From DATCZB01 sp035513215 (lineage in GTDB: Bacteria; Pseudomonadota; Gammaproteobacteria; Steroidobacterales; Rariloculaceae), in the NCBI GenBank assembly GCA_035513215.1, contig DATKCK010000085.1, positions 1-39,236 of the forward strand: 39,236 nt of DNA, written 5' to 3'. Below, one piece after another: positions 5,918-13,083 of the stretch (position 1 is its first letter; each line of letters starts with the position of its first letter). The notes beneath the pieces are model-generated. The model was not told the origin of the DNA. It saw nothing but the letters and a program-made list of their open reading frames with translations, and made no database searches. The translations under genes were made by a program, and so were the position numbers.

Positions 5918-8464
5918 TCAGGCGAAGAAGTACGGAGACTCGCAGACCGCTTCGAGGTCGAACGTGCCCTTCTCCGGCACCGGAGGGACCTTGGCGTGAA
6001 GCTCCTCAGGTATCCGCTCGAGCAGGGCGGCACGGAACTCCTCAAGCCGGTCCTCCTCGTACAGGCGGACGAACGCGTCCCGCAGCACCGTCTCCATGAC
6101 GTCGCACTCGGTTGCATGGGTGCCGAACGAGTCATGGACCATCGCGAAGTCCGTGATGTCGAACTCGTCATGGCACTCGAGCACGGTCCACAGCAGGTGC
6201 GAACTGTCCAGGGAGTGCACGAAGTTCGGGCTGATGCCGCTCTTGGTGCCCCTCTTGTCGACCTTCCCCGTGACCGGGCGCTTGATCACCAAGTCATGCC
6301 GCCGCCCGTCGATGAACACCTTCTTGCGTTCTTGAGCCCATGCCGGGTAGAACTGCGCGACGGGGACCCCGACGGGCGTGGTCCACCGCAGCGGCATGTC
6401 GACCTCGTTGGCCACCTTGGCGCAGTCAATCAGGAACCGCATCGCAGCGGCGGCGCGTGGTAGTCGCTCCTTGATGCACTCCTCCACGATGGGTGCCAGG
6501 AACTTGGCGGCTTCGAAGTTCGTTTGGTCCGGCGCCGTGAACGGCAGGTAGTTCTGCTTCGGCTTGCCGGCGTCCTTCGCCTTCCGATCCAACTCAGCGA
6601 GCGCGGACTCGATCTGCTTCGCCATGCCACTCCTTGTGGCCGAGTAGGCGTACGTCATGGTCGGCTGTTTGCAGATTGTGCGGTCAATGCCAGCGTCGAG
6701 CCATACACGCGCCCACGGGTCCGCGCTCCTCTTCAACTGCGCCGTGACCATGTCGCAGATTTCCGTGTAGATGTCCGCCGGAGCCTCGCTCGGCGACACG
6801 TTGGTTGCCGCGGCGCCGTCCGCGTCGCGCATCATGGCGCTCAAGTGCTGGAGTCCGCTGTTCGAGCCATCCAAGGCCACTGGCAGGTGGGTGCACCAGT
6901 CGTCGCCGAAGCGGCGATAACCGGCCCACTCAAAGCAGAACGCCAGGAAGGGCCACGCCTTGGCGCCGCCGTCGGCGTCCTGCCAGAAGGTGTTCGCCAT
7001 CGGGTCCGCGGCGGACGCGAGAATCTCTTCCTCATGCTGCGCGACCCAGTCGATGCGACCCTGGAAGTCGACCTTGTTCTCGCCGTAGACATTGGCGCCG
7101 TGGATTGCGAGCCACGCGCCCGCACTGTCGCTGTCGCCCATGCGGCGCCCCTCCGCGAACTCGACTAGGGCGCGACTGAACTGGTCGCCTTGCGGTGACA
7201 GCGTCGTGACGACCGAGTAACACCGCTGGCGCCAGTCCAGCTTGTACGGCAACCAAAATCGTTCGTGCTGGACGTAGTCCTTGGCGACCAACATGAGGCG
7301 CGAGAACGTGTCGATGTCCGACTTCAGGTCCGCATTGAACTCGTGCGCTTCTCGCCTCCTCTGGAGCACTGCGCGGCACTCAGGGTCCGCCTTCCGCTCG
7401 GCCGGCGTCATGCGTTTCTGCTCCTCCGTCAACTCCGGCAGCGGCGCGGCTCCGTCCTCGTGGTAGCGCGGTGGTACCCGTCCGATGCGCAGGTGGCCAG
7501 CGTCCCACACCTCGAGCATGACCTCGAGCACGGAACGGTTGACCCTCAAGGGCGTGCTCTGGATCAGGCTGACAGCCTTGTACGCGTTCTCCATATCGGC
7601 GGCATCCATGTCGATGGTCGCCGCCTTTGTCTTGATGAATGGCACGTTCGCCTTCGAGTTGTCGAGGTAGCCGCCGTCACGCAGCGCGGTCCACGGCCGT
7701 GGCTCCACGACCATCGGCAACCGCAACGGCCGGAGCAGTTCGCGATAACCGTGCTGCCTTTCGAGCCACTTCTCGGCACCATCCGAGAACCGGACGATCA
7801 CAGTCGAGTCGCGCTTTCCCTTGCGCACCTCCTCCGTGGTCACCAGCTTCGACGCTCGCGCGAAACAGTCGATCAGCGCCGTTCCGGCGTCAATCACCTC
7901 GGAGTTGGTCCACTCTACGCCCTTCACCTCGGCCAGCCTTGTGGCCAGCTCGGTGCGCCCCTGCTCCTCGGCCCAGGCCCGCATCGACCGTACGCTGCCG
8001 TCGATGGACGCGCGGCGGAACGACGGGTTATCTGTTTTCTTCAGTTGCTCCTGCTTGCGGCGCCAGAGGGCCTGATGCGCGGCGTAGAGCTGCTGGTCGC
8101 GCGTGTGCCACTCCACAGCCGTGCCGACAGCCTTCGCCACGGACGTTAGGGACTTCCTCTTCCTCTGGGCGGCGGCGTCGAGCACGCGCCGCATGGTGAG
8201 GTCGGCCAGGATGTAGGGATCGATGTCACGCAGCAGCTTACGGCGCGTGTCGCGCCCACCCCGCCGCGGCTTCACGTATTCCTCGATGGCCTTCGCCACT
8301 CGGTGCAGAACACGCTCACGCAGCGCTTTACCAGGTCCGCTATTGGACAGCCCTCGGGACTCGACCTCGTGCCGGTACCGTTCGGCTCCCTTTGACACCA
8401 TCGTGTCTTCGATGGTCAGTTGGAGCGCGTGCAACTTCGCCGCGCGCTCGTCGTCGTCGTTCAT
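5918..8464 (-). CDS. T7-type single-subunit DNA-directed RNA polymerase
   Basis: 848 aa, close to T7 RNAP (883). Catalytic motifs align well: DGSNSGLQHLSAMMRD with the Mg-binding Asp at about residue 532 (T7 D537); K599 and Y607 in CKQPTMTYAY (T7 K631 and Y639); H777 and D778 in FAMVHDSFGT (T7 H811/D812); and SGISPNFVHSLDSSHL just before it. The C-terminal FFA resembles the T7 foot (FAFA). The segment before SGISPNF corresponds to the promoter-specificity loop and is K/R-rich. All catalytic residues are present, so the enzyme should be active and transcribe the element's own genes from cognate promoters. The start at 8464 follows CAGGAGAAGAT. Such enzymes mark autographivirus-type phages. Confidence 0.97.
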   Translation of the reverse strand: MNDDDERAAKLHALQLTIEDTMVSKGAERYRHEVESRGLSNSGPGKALRERVLHRVAKAIEEYVKPRRGGRDTRRKLLRDIDPYILADLTMRRVLDAAAQRKRKSLTSVAKAVGTAVEWHTRDQQLYAAHQALWRRKQEQLKKTDNPSFRRASIDGSVRSMRAWAEEQGRTELATRLAEVKGVEWTNSEVIDAGTALIDCFARASKLVTTEEVRKGKRDSTVIVRFSDGAEKWLERQHGYRELLRPLRLPMVVEPRPWTALRDGGYLDNSKANVPFIKTKAATIDMDAADMENAYKAVSLIQSTPLRVNRSVLEVMLEVWDAGHLRIGRVPPRYHEDGAAPLPELTEEQKRMTPAERKADPECRAVLQRRREAHEFNADLKSDIDTFSRLMLVAKDYVQHERFWLPYKLDWRQRCYSVVTTLSPQGDQFSRALVEFAEGRRMGDSDSAGAWLAIHGANVYGENKVDFQGRIDWVAQHEEEILASAADPMANTFWQDADGGAKAWPFLAFCFEWAGYRRFGDDWCTHLPVALDGSNSGLQHLSAMMRDADGAAATNVSPSEAPADIYTEICDMVTAQLKRSADPWARVWLDAGIDRTICKQPTMTYAYSATRSGMAKQIESALAELDRKAKDAGKPKQNYLPFTAPDQTNFEAAKFLAPIVEECIKERLPRAAAAMRFLIDCAKVANEVDMPLRWTTPVGVPVAQFYPAWAQERKKVFIDGRRHDLVIKRPVTGKVDKRGTKSGISPNFVHSLDSSHLLWTVLECHDEFDITDFAMVHDSFGTHATECDVMETVLRDAFVRLYEEDRLEEFRAALLERIPEELHAKVPPVPEKGTFDLEAVCESPYFFA

Positions 8465-8606
8465 ATCTTCTCCTGTTGTCTGGATCCTAAGTTGAAAGGC
8501 CGCCCCGGAGCGTGAACTCGATCACATCGAATGTGCGATGAGCGTCAACGCGCGCCGGGGACAGAGTCGTACCCTGTCGCCGTACAACGACAAGGGAGTA
8601 GAGACC

Positions 8607-8765
8607 ATGATTGACGTAACTTGGACTGCGGCCGTCGAGCCGGGCCTGAAGTACCAGAACGCGGTCGAGGCCACCGCGGCCGGGGCGGCTACCCAGCGGA
8701 CCCACTTCATCACGCTCGGCCGTCTGCTCGTGATCGTGAGCCACTTCCGGCTGCGCTTCTGGTAG
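8607..8765 (+). CDS. Small plus-strand protein in the element, function unknown
   Basis: A 52-aa basic protein starting MIDVTWTAAVEPGLKYQNAV and ending FRLRFW, preceded by AAGGGAGTAGAGACC, a good ribosome binding site. It is the only plausible plus-strand gene in the element and lies between the RNA polymerase and HTH genes, both on the minus strand. It could be a regulator or toxin-like peptide, but no motif shows this. It may also be a chance ORF; the ribosome site and clean gap around it favour a real gene. Confidence 0.45.
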   Translation: MIDVTWTAAVEPGLKYQNAVEATAAGAATQRTHFITLGRLLVIVSHFRLRFW

Positions 8766-8785
8766 GTCGCCGCCGGGCGGTGCCG

Positions 8786-9067
8786 TTAAGCGATGGGTGG
8801 CTTGTCCGTCACCACTGCACCGCGGCTAACCAGCATGTATTCTGGATGCCGCCCGGCGAGCAACAACAGTAGCGCCCACACGGCCTTAGGCATTGGCGAT
8901 GCGTTGCCCCGGCTCATCCACTGGTCCGAGCAGTAACGTCGCATGCTTGGATAGCTAATGCCGAGCCGGCGCGCCGCTTCTTTACGGGTCCACCCGCAGT
9001 CCTTGAGAACCTCCAGGATCAGCTCGGGTGTCGGCTCGGGCATGGGCATGTCCACTAGTTTACTCAT
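8786..9067 (-). CDS. Small helix-turn-helix protein
   Basis: A 93-aa protein starting MSKLVDMPMPEPTPELI. Residues about 16-48 form a Fis-type helix-turn-helix (LKDCGWTRKEAARRLGISYP), and the second half is hydrophobic (AVWALLLLLAG, about 65-78). The gene lies directly upstream of the RNA polymerase and overlaps the preceding gene by 8 bases (ATGAGTAA), so translation is probably coupled. It is a plausible transcriptional regulator of the early or polymerase operon; the target is unknown. Confidence 0.65.
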   Translation of the reverse strand: MSKLVDMPMPEPTPELILEVLKDCGWTRKEAARRLGISYPSMRRYCSDQWMSRGNASPMPKAVWALLLLLAGRHPEYMLVSRGAVVTDKPPIA

Positions 9068-9233
9068 GATCGAAGCCTCGACGGAGTAACGCGTACAACC
9101 GGCGCGCCTGCCCGTGCGCCACTCGCACGTGTTCGTGCCGGAGTCGGTCGATGCGCATGGCAGCGTCGAGCCGCGCGAGCAGGTCCTCGATGAGGTGCAG
9201 AACCAACTCTTCACTAGGTGCGCCGCCGCTCAT
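9060..9233 (-). CDS. Small helical protein in an overlapping gene cassette
   Basis: A 57-aa protein starting MSGGAPSEELVLHLIEDLLA, very rich in L, A, R and H. It overlaps the upstream gene by 4 bases (ATGA) and the downstream HTH gene by 8 bases. The chained overlaps, rather than similarity to a family, support it as real. Function unknown. Its start MSGG and helical layout resemble the next gene, so the two may be diverged duplicates. Confidence 0.55.
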   Translation of the reverse strand: MSGGAPSEELVLHLIEDLLARLDAAMRIDRLRHEHVRVAHGQARRLYALLRRGFDHE

Positions 9234-9415
9234 CGGTCCTGCTCCCTCAGCAGTGCATTCAGTCGTCGCGTCTGGCTGCGCGCGATCCTCAGGTGCTTGT
9301 GGATATCTGGATCGCCCACCTCGCCCGCTTCGATAGCTACATCCAGCCGCTCGAGGATCGACTCGGCGAGGAACGCGATCAGCGCCCGACGCAGTTCACC
9401 CTCCCCGCCACTCAC
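9230..9415 (-). CDS. Small helical protein in an overlapping gene cassette
   Basis: A 61-aa protein beginning (GTG)-S-G-G-E-G-E-L-R-R-A-L. A central segment reads ESILERLDVAIEAGEVGD and the tail is R/L-rich. It uses a GTG start that overlaps the stop of the upstream gene (GTGA) and ends with an ATGA overlap into the next gene. The layout resembles the following 57-aa gene. No recognised family. Confidence 0.55.
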   Translation of the reverse strand: MSGGEGELRRALIAFLAESILERLDVAIEAGEVGDPDIHKHLRIARSQTRRLNALLREQDR

Positions 9416-9699
9416 TGGTCCTCCTCCGAACGCAGGAACGCTTCCCGCTCCCCGGCCGCGGCATTGAACTCGTCCACCATGACGTCCTCGGAGGCGCGTA
9501 GGGCAACCACCTTGGAGCGCTTGCGGTGAAGTCCGGCGGCCGCCGCGGGCTCGGGCGTGACCGTGCGCGGCATCGTGAGTGCCGTCTCAAGGCCGGCCAG
9601 GAAGTCCTGCACCCTCTCGAGCTGCCGGGCATGGGGATGGTTTCGGCCTTCGGGCCGCCGAACAAACTTCGACCGCGATGTAAGATTGCGAATAGCCAT
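9412..9699 (-). CDS. Small basic phage protein, function unknown
   Basis: A 95-aa protein starting MAIRNLTSRSKFVRRPEGRN. The N-terminal half is basic and the C-terminal half acidic (VDEFNAAAGEREAFLRSEED). The ATG at 9699 is preceded by AGGAGG at a good distance, so the GTG nine bases upstream is less likely. It heads the chain of overlapping small genes running to the HTH gene. No recognised family. Confidence 0.55.
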   Translation of the reverse strand: MAIRNLTSRSKFVRRPEGRNHPHARQLERVQDFLAGLETALTMPRTVTPEPAAAAGLHRKRSKVVALRASEDVMVDEFNAAAGEREAFLRSEEDQ

Positions 9700-9860
9700 G
9701 ATGCGCACCTCCTATTGGTCTGCGCGTGGTGGTCAGGGGCGGCGCAGCAGCTCCAACTGCTGCGTCGTCCCGCTGTTATCCTCCGTCTCGGTGTCCTTCG
9801 TCTCATCAGTGCCGCATCGGACGTTCGCGACAGACGGGCCCGTTGTGGCGCCCGTTTCGA

Positions 9861-9995
9861 CTACGCGCCCCAACAGACAATCAGTCGGAGCCGCCAGAGC
9901 TTGATGTAAGCTACGCGGTGGACGCCGGCGCCCTTCGTCACTTCATCGGCTATCTCGAGGCCCAGGCCCGCGTTTCTACCCCATTCCGTGTACAT
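9861..9995 (-). CDS. Very small phage protein, function unknown
   Basis: A 44-aa basic protein starting MYTEWGRNAGLGLEIADEV and ending RLRLIVCWGA, preceded by GAGGAGGAGAAACGACG. The strong ribosome site and position between ArdC and the small-gene chain support it. The 160 bases between it and the next gene hold a further open frame (about 9733-9873, TTG start) without a ribosome site. No recognised family. Confidence 0.45.
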   Translation of the reverse strand: MYTEWGRNAGLGLEIADEVTKGAGVHRVAYIKLWRLRLIVCWGA

Positions 9996-10067
9996 CGTCG
10001 TTTCTCCTCCTCGTCGGTGAATGAACACGGGATAGCAGCCCCGCAGAGCTGCTAGGTCCGTGCCCAC

Positions 10068-10985
10068 TCACGCAGCCTCGGCGACCTCCTCGGGTTCCTC
10101 CTCAGCAGCCGCACCGAGGACGTAGTCGACAGCCTTCTGAGCCGCGCTCGCGGCCGAGAAGATGTAGCGCTTGTCGCCCTTCAGCGCTTTAAGCCACGAC
10201 TCAAGATAGGACGCGTGATGCTCGACGACGTAGTCCAGCCCGAGGTGCGCACAGAGCATGCTGGCGCCGACCTCGGCTACCAGCTCTTCCTTCGCGTAGT
10301 CCTCGGATCCGAAACGAGCCATCGTGAGACGGTCGAGCCGATGCTTGACACCCGTCGCGTGCGTCGCCTCATGCAGCAGCGTCCCGCTATAGCCGGCTTC
10401 CGTCTCGAACGCGGACCGGAGCGGCAACTTGATGGTGTCCACCGAGGGGATGTAGCAGGCGCGCTCGCCGCCATGGTCGACGCGGCAGCTCAGCGTCTCG
10501 GCCACCCATGCCGCAAGGTCGGGCACTGCCTCAGGCTCGGCGCCCGTCGGGTTAGTGATCCGCTCCGGCAGACCGTCGCACTGCTCGACGTTGAACACGG
10601 TGTAGTGGCGCAGCATCGGGAACCGTGACTTGGTCTCGGTGCCGTCGGTGCCCTCGGTGCGCCGCTCGAGGAACTTCCAGAAGACCACCAGCGTGCCCTT
10701 CTCGCCTTTCCTCACGTTGCCACCTAGGTCGCGAGCCTGCTTGAACGTCAGCCAGCCCGCCGAGGTGTAGCCGGCCGCTTGCTGAGCGAGCCCGCAGAGC
10801 ATCACATTGACACCGCGGTACGCTTTACCGGTCGACGCGTTGTGCGGCATCACGGAGCCGCGGCCGGCGACTCCAAGGGACCGCCATGGTCGGCGCCACG
10901 GATTCACGCCCGACTCCAGGGCGGCGACGAGCTTGTCGGTCACCTCCTGGGCGATGTCACGCTTCGCTTTGCTGTACTTGGCCAT
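10068..10985 (-). CDS. ArdC-type antirestriction protein (ssDNA-binding zincin)
   Basis: 305 aa with two expected parts. The N-terminal ArdC domain (about 1-130) includes NPWRRPW, the AYRGVNVMLC stretch and VRKGEKGTLVVFWKF. The C-terminal zincin-like domain has HEATH (H205/E206/H209) and a downstream E in EELVAEVGAS as probable third zinc ligand. ArdC proteins bind single-stranded DNA and protect incoming plasmid or phage DNA from restriction. GGAGGAGAGGAG precedes the ATG at 10985, so the longer frame is not used. Placement in the probable early region fits delivery soon after entry. Family assignment is confident; activity is inferred. Confidence 0.88.
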   Translation of the reverse strand: MAKYSKAKRDIAQEVTDKLVAALESGVNPWRRPWRSLGVAGRGSVMPHNASTGKAYRGVNVMLCGLAQQAAGYTSAGWLTFKQARDLGGNVRKGEKGTLVVFWKFLERRTEGTDGTETKSRFPMLRHYTVFNVEQCDGLPERITNPTGAEPEAVPDLAAWVAETLSCRVDHGGERACYIPSVDTIKLPLRSAFETEAGYSGTLLHEATHATGVKHRLDRLTMARFGSEDYAKEELVAEVGASMLCAHLGLDYVVEHHASYLESWLKALKGDKRYIFSAASAAQKAVDYVLGAAAEEEPEEVAEAA

Positions 10986-11053
10986 TTCGTTCTCCTCTCC
11001 TCCAATCGAATGATCACAACGCGCCGCCCCGTAAGACGGCGTCTTGTAGTCAC

Positions 11054-11467
11054 TCAAGCGGCGCGGACGTACAGTCCGGCGACCTTGGATCGAAGGCGCG
11101 TTACTTCGGCGCGCGCCTCTTCACAGACTGCCGAGACCATGTCCGAGAAGTAGGAGCCGCACACGATGTCGTCACGGCCCTCCTCGGCCCGGAGCTTGCG
11201 CGTCTGTGCGGCACACTCTCGGTGGTCCTGAAACTCGGCAATGTCGGCATAGATGCACCCGCCTAAGTAGTCGCTGGCAATCTCACCAAGCTCGTCATGG
11301 ATGACGCGAGCCCGAGCGCAGAACGCGACATACTCGCCAGACTCGAGCTTGCGCAGCACGCTGCCGTCCTCGTCCCACGACAGGTCCATGTCGTAGTCTT
11401 CGATTGCGTCGACGATCACGCGGAACTGCTCGGTGCGAAACTTTCGGATCGTTGCTAGTACGTTCAT
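11054..11467 (-). CDS. Small early-region protein, function unknown
   Basis: A 137-aa acidic protein starting MNVLATIRKFRTEQFRVIVD, with an acidic centre (YDMDLSWDEDG) and a C-terminal helix (EEARAEVTRLRSKVAG). CGGAGGGCC precedes the ATG at 11467; the longer frame is shadow. It contains several cysteines but no clear zinc motif. It directly precedes the ArdC gene and is probably co-transcribed with it. I do not recognise a family; small antirestriction and anti-defence proteins are common at this location. Confidence 0.6.
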   Translation of the reverse strand: MNVLATIRKFRTEQFRVIVDAIEDYDMDLSWDEDGSVLRKLESGEYVAFCARARVIHDELGEIASDYLGGCIYADIAEFQDHRECAAQTRKLRAEEGRDDIVCGSYFSDMVSAVCEEARAEVTRLRSKVAGLYVRAA

Positions 11468-11656
11468 GGTTTCGGCCCTCCGTAGGCACTCATCGGTGAC
11501 GCGGAACAGCGCCAGACCATGACCTAGCGCGCGTGCTCTGCCCGTCGACATCGCGTCGAGTAATCGGCGGATCGCCAGACCGGCCTTGCTATCAGCCGGC
11601 CGCCCCAAAGGGCGCCGCTAGGTGACGCGCGGATCCTTCGTCTCGACTTGCTCGGG

Positions 11657-11722
11657 TTATGCATTCGCCCGCCGGAACAGCCACCACAGCTGCCCATGCC
11701 GCCGCGCGTCTCGCTTTGGCAT
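11657..11722 (-). CDS. Possible 21-residue leader peptide
   Basis: A very short frame beginning MPKRDARRHGQLWWLFRRA, preceded by GGGAGAACCC. The peptide is basic with a W-W-L-F patch. The ribosome-binding match and closeness to the next gene make it plausible, but a chance frame of this length is common. Confidence 0.3.
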   Translation of the reverse strand: MPKRDARRHGQLWWLFRRANA

Positions 11723-11956
11723 TGGGTTCTCCCTAAGCCTGAGATTCGCTGTCCCGCAGCCCTCACCCGTTCGCTTGTCTCCGCGTGGCCGATGAGGCAG
11801 CCACGGCCCGGAGCTTGAGTGATCACAGCGTATCTGTCAAGTGTCATGGTGGACAGGGTAGAGAATCGGCTCAGTTGCTGGACTTCGGCCGTGCTGCTCG
11901 CTGACGTTATGGTGACAAGCTGCGCGCCAATGCGCTCACAGCGTGTCTGATTTTGG

Positions 11957-12030
11957 GGACCTCGAGGGCGCCGTGGCGGGACCGCGTGACGACCTTCGGC
12001 TGGACCTCAAGGGAACCCGCGGCGGGACCG
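11957..12030. repeat. Two imperfect ~28-bp direct repeats
   Basis: Copy one (11957-11984) and copy two (12002-12030) share GGACCTC-R-AGGG and then GGCGGGACCG, differing by a few bases and one indel. Two shorter related copies of CAGCAG...GGACGACC follow at about 12036-12058 and 12062-12081. They could be iterons or protein-binding repeats, or decayed coding repeats. Confidence 0.4.
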
Positions 12031-12160
12031 TCGGCCAGCAGTAGGACGACCTCAGGCCAAACAGCAGGACGACCGCGGGCCTACCCGGGCGCCGACTACT
12101 GGATGGGTGTCCAGTCGAATGAAACAGATAATGACAGGCAAACGCCAATAGGAATCAGTC

Positions 12161-12181
12161 GCATGTGAGAATCATTCGCAT
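12161..12181. promoter_or_regulatory. Fur-box-like sequence
   Basis: GCATGTGAGAATCATTCGCAT matches about 12 of 19 positions of the classic Fur box, including the core TGA-n-AATCATT. No gene starts convincingly next to it on either strand. It may be the remnant of an iron-regulated promoter, which would fit the iron-type ABC ATPase at 14536, or a chance match. Confidence 0.3.
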
Positions 12182-12639
12182 CTATCCCTGGCCACCTCCA
12201 GGCCCAGCAGTGACGGGCCCTCCAGCGCCATGCCCCTAGGATGCCGTCAGGCCGCCCCAGTTGCCCCGTACGGCACGCAGGATCCTGGACCCATTCACGG
12301 TCGAATTCGCCCACAGCGCCCCTGAGGCGGCCTGAGGATCGGCCGGCGGTCGCCCTGGTAGCCCGAGTAGCAACCATCGGGCTGGAGCCCGCAGAGTCAC
12401 TCAGTTCCCATGCTCCTCGGTAGAGCGGGCAGGATTGCATATCCCTCCCCTCCCCATGCCCCGCGCGGCCGGCGGCGCGGCATGTGTCGCAGCGTGTGCG
12501 CTGGCCAGGAAGATAAGGTGTCGGGGCGCGCGATCTGAGGAATCTGGGCCCACCCCACGGGGGCATCGCGCGACGCTCACTATCGAGTTGGCCTCTGACA
12601 AGTTCGCGCCGAATGAAAACGGGTTTTCGAACCGGGCCG

Positions 12640-12665
12640 GTCGTCCCTTCAGGTCGTCCCTTCAG
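12640..12665. repeat. 13-bp tandem duplication over a stop codon
   Basis: GTCGTCCCTTCAG occurs twice head to tail (12640-12652 and 12653-12665). The copies lie across the stop codon of the 3-TM membrane protein gene, so slippage here changes the C-terminus. Perfect copies suggest a recent event. Confidence 0.7.
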
Positions 12666-13056
12666 GTCCCTCCGCTGCGTCGTCTGCATCCTCGGGATCT
12701 TCCCGGTGCAGCGCGTTGCCGAGGTACCAGAGGAGGAACATGTAGAGAACCAGTCCACCCCATATGGCCACGACCACCCAAAAGAAGGCCAAGAACGTGC
12801 GGAGTTGCTGAGCCGAGTTGACCAGCCAAGTAGAGACGCCATCCTCGGCGAGGATATCCCGGGTCAGCGAGAGGGCGCTTAATGTCAAGTAGGGTAGCAG
12901 CCCGGCGAGGATACATAGAAAGGCGAGGGACAGGGGCTGGAGTACACGACTGGCGAAGCGTGCGTACTTAACAGGTTCCTTGAACGCGAGCACGCCTAGC
13001 CCAGTGAGGCCAGCCGCGATCACTAAGCCGATGGCAGTCTGAGCGATTAACCCCAT
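12649..13056 (-). CDS. Three-helix membrane protein next to the integrase
   Basis: A 135-aa protein starting MGLIAQTAIGLVIAAGLTGL, with membrane segments at about 4-24, 38-62 and 86-111 and an acidic C-terminal tail (EDPEDADDAAEGPEG). There is no strong ribosome site. It lies 27 bases beyond the integrase stop, transcribed the same way. Accessory genes near prophage integrases often act in superinfection exclusion or defence, which is a reasonable but unproved guess. Confidence 0.6.
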   Translation of the reverse strand: MGLIAQTAIGLVIAAGLTGLGVLAFKEPVKYARFASRVLQPLSLAFLCILAGLLPYLTLSALSLTRDILAEDGVSTWLVNSAQQLRTFLAFFWVVVAIWGGLVLYMFLLWYLGNALHREDPEDADDAAEGPEGTT

Positions 13057-13083
13057 GCCTGGGAGAGTACTACAAGGAGTCCC

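Larger units (their letters stand above)
11723..12648. other. Stretch without a convincing gene
   Basis: About 900 bases between the early genes and the 3-TM protein. Six-frame reading gives only low-complexity R/S/P-rich shadows. It holds a pair of imperfect direct repeats (11957-12030), a Fur-box-like sequence (12161-12181) and the start of a tandem repeat (12640). It may be a degraded non-phage segment, an immunity or origin region, or deleted phage DNA; the sequence does not decide. Confidence 0.5.

Noticed and set aside
9733..9873. Open minus-strand frame with natural-looking residues (ETGATTGPSVANVRCGTDE)
   Set aside because: No ATG or GTG start and no ribosome site; only a TTG is available, so it is kept as unsupported.
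12401..12450. tRNA-like D-arm sequence (GCTC-CTCGGTA-GAGC) on the plus strand
   Set aside because: The anticodon and T arms do not pair, and no TTCGA loop follows at the right distance, so it is not a tRNA.
12400..12500. Possible cobalamin riboswitch near the iron-type locus remnant
   Set aside because: The conserved GGTG/AGTC and CCCGC-x-ACTG boxes of the riboswitch are not present.
12096..12842. 248-aa minus-strand frame across the gene-poor stretch
   Set aside because: Composition is R/S/G-rich with no motif, no ribosome site, and it overlaps the better 3-TM membrane protein frame.
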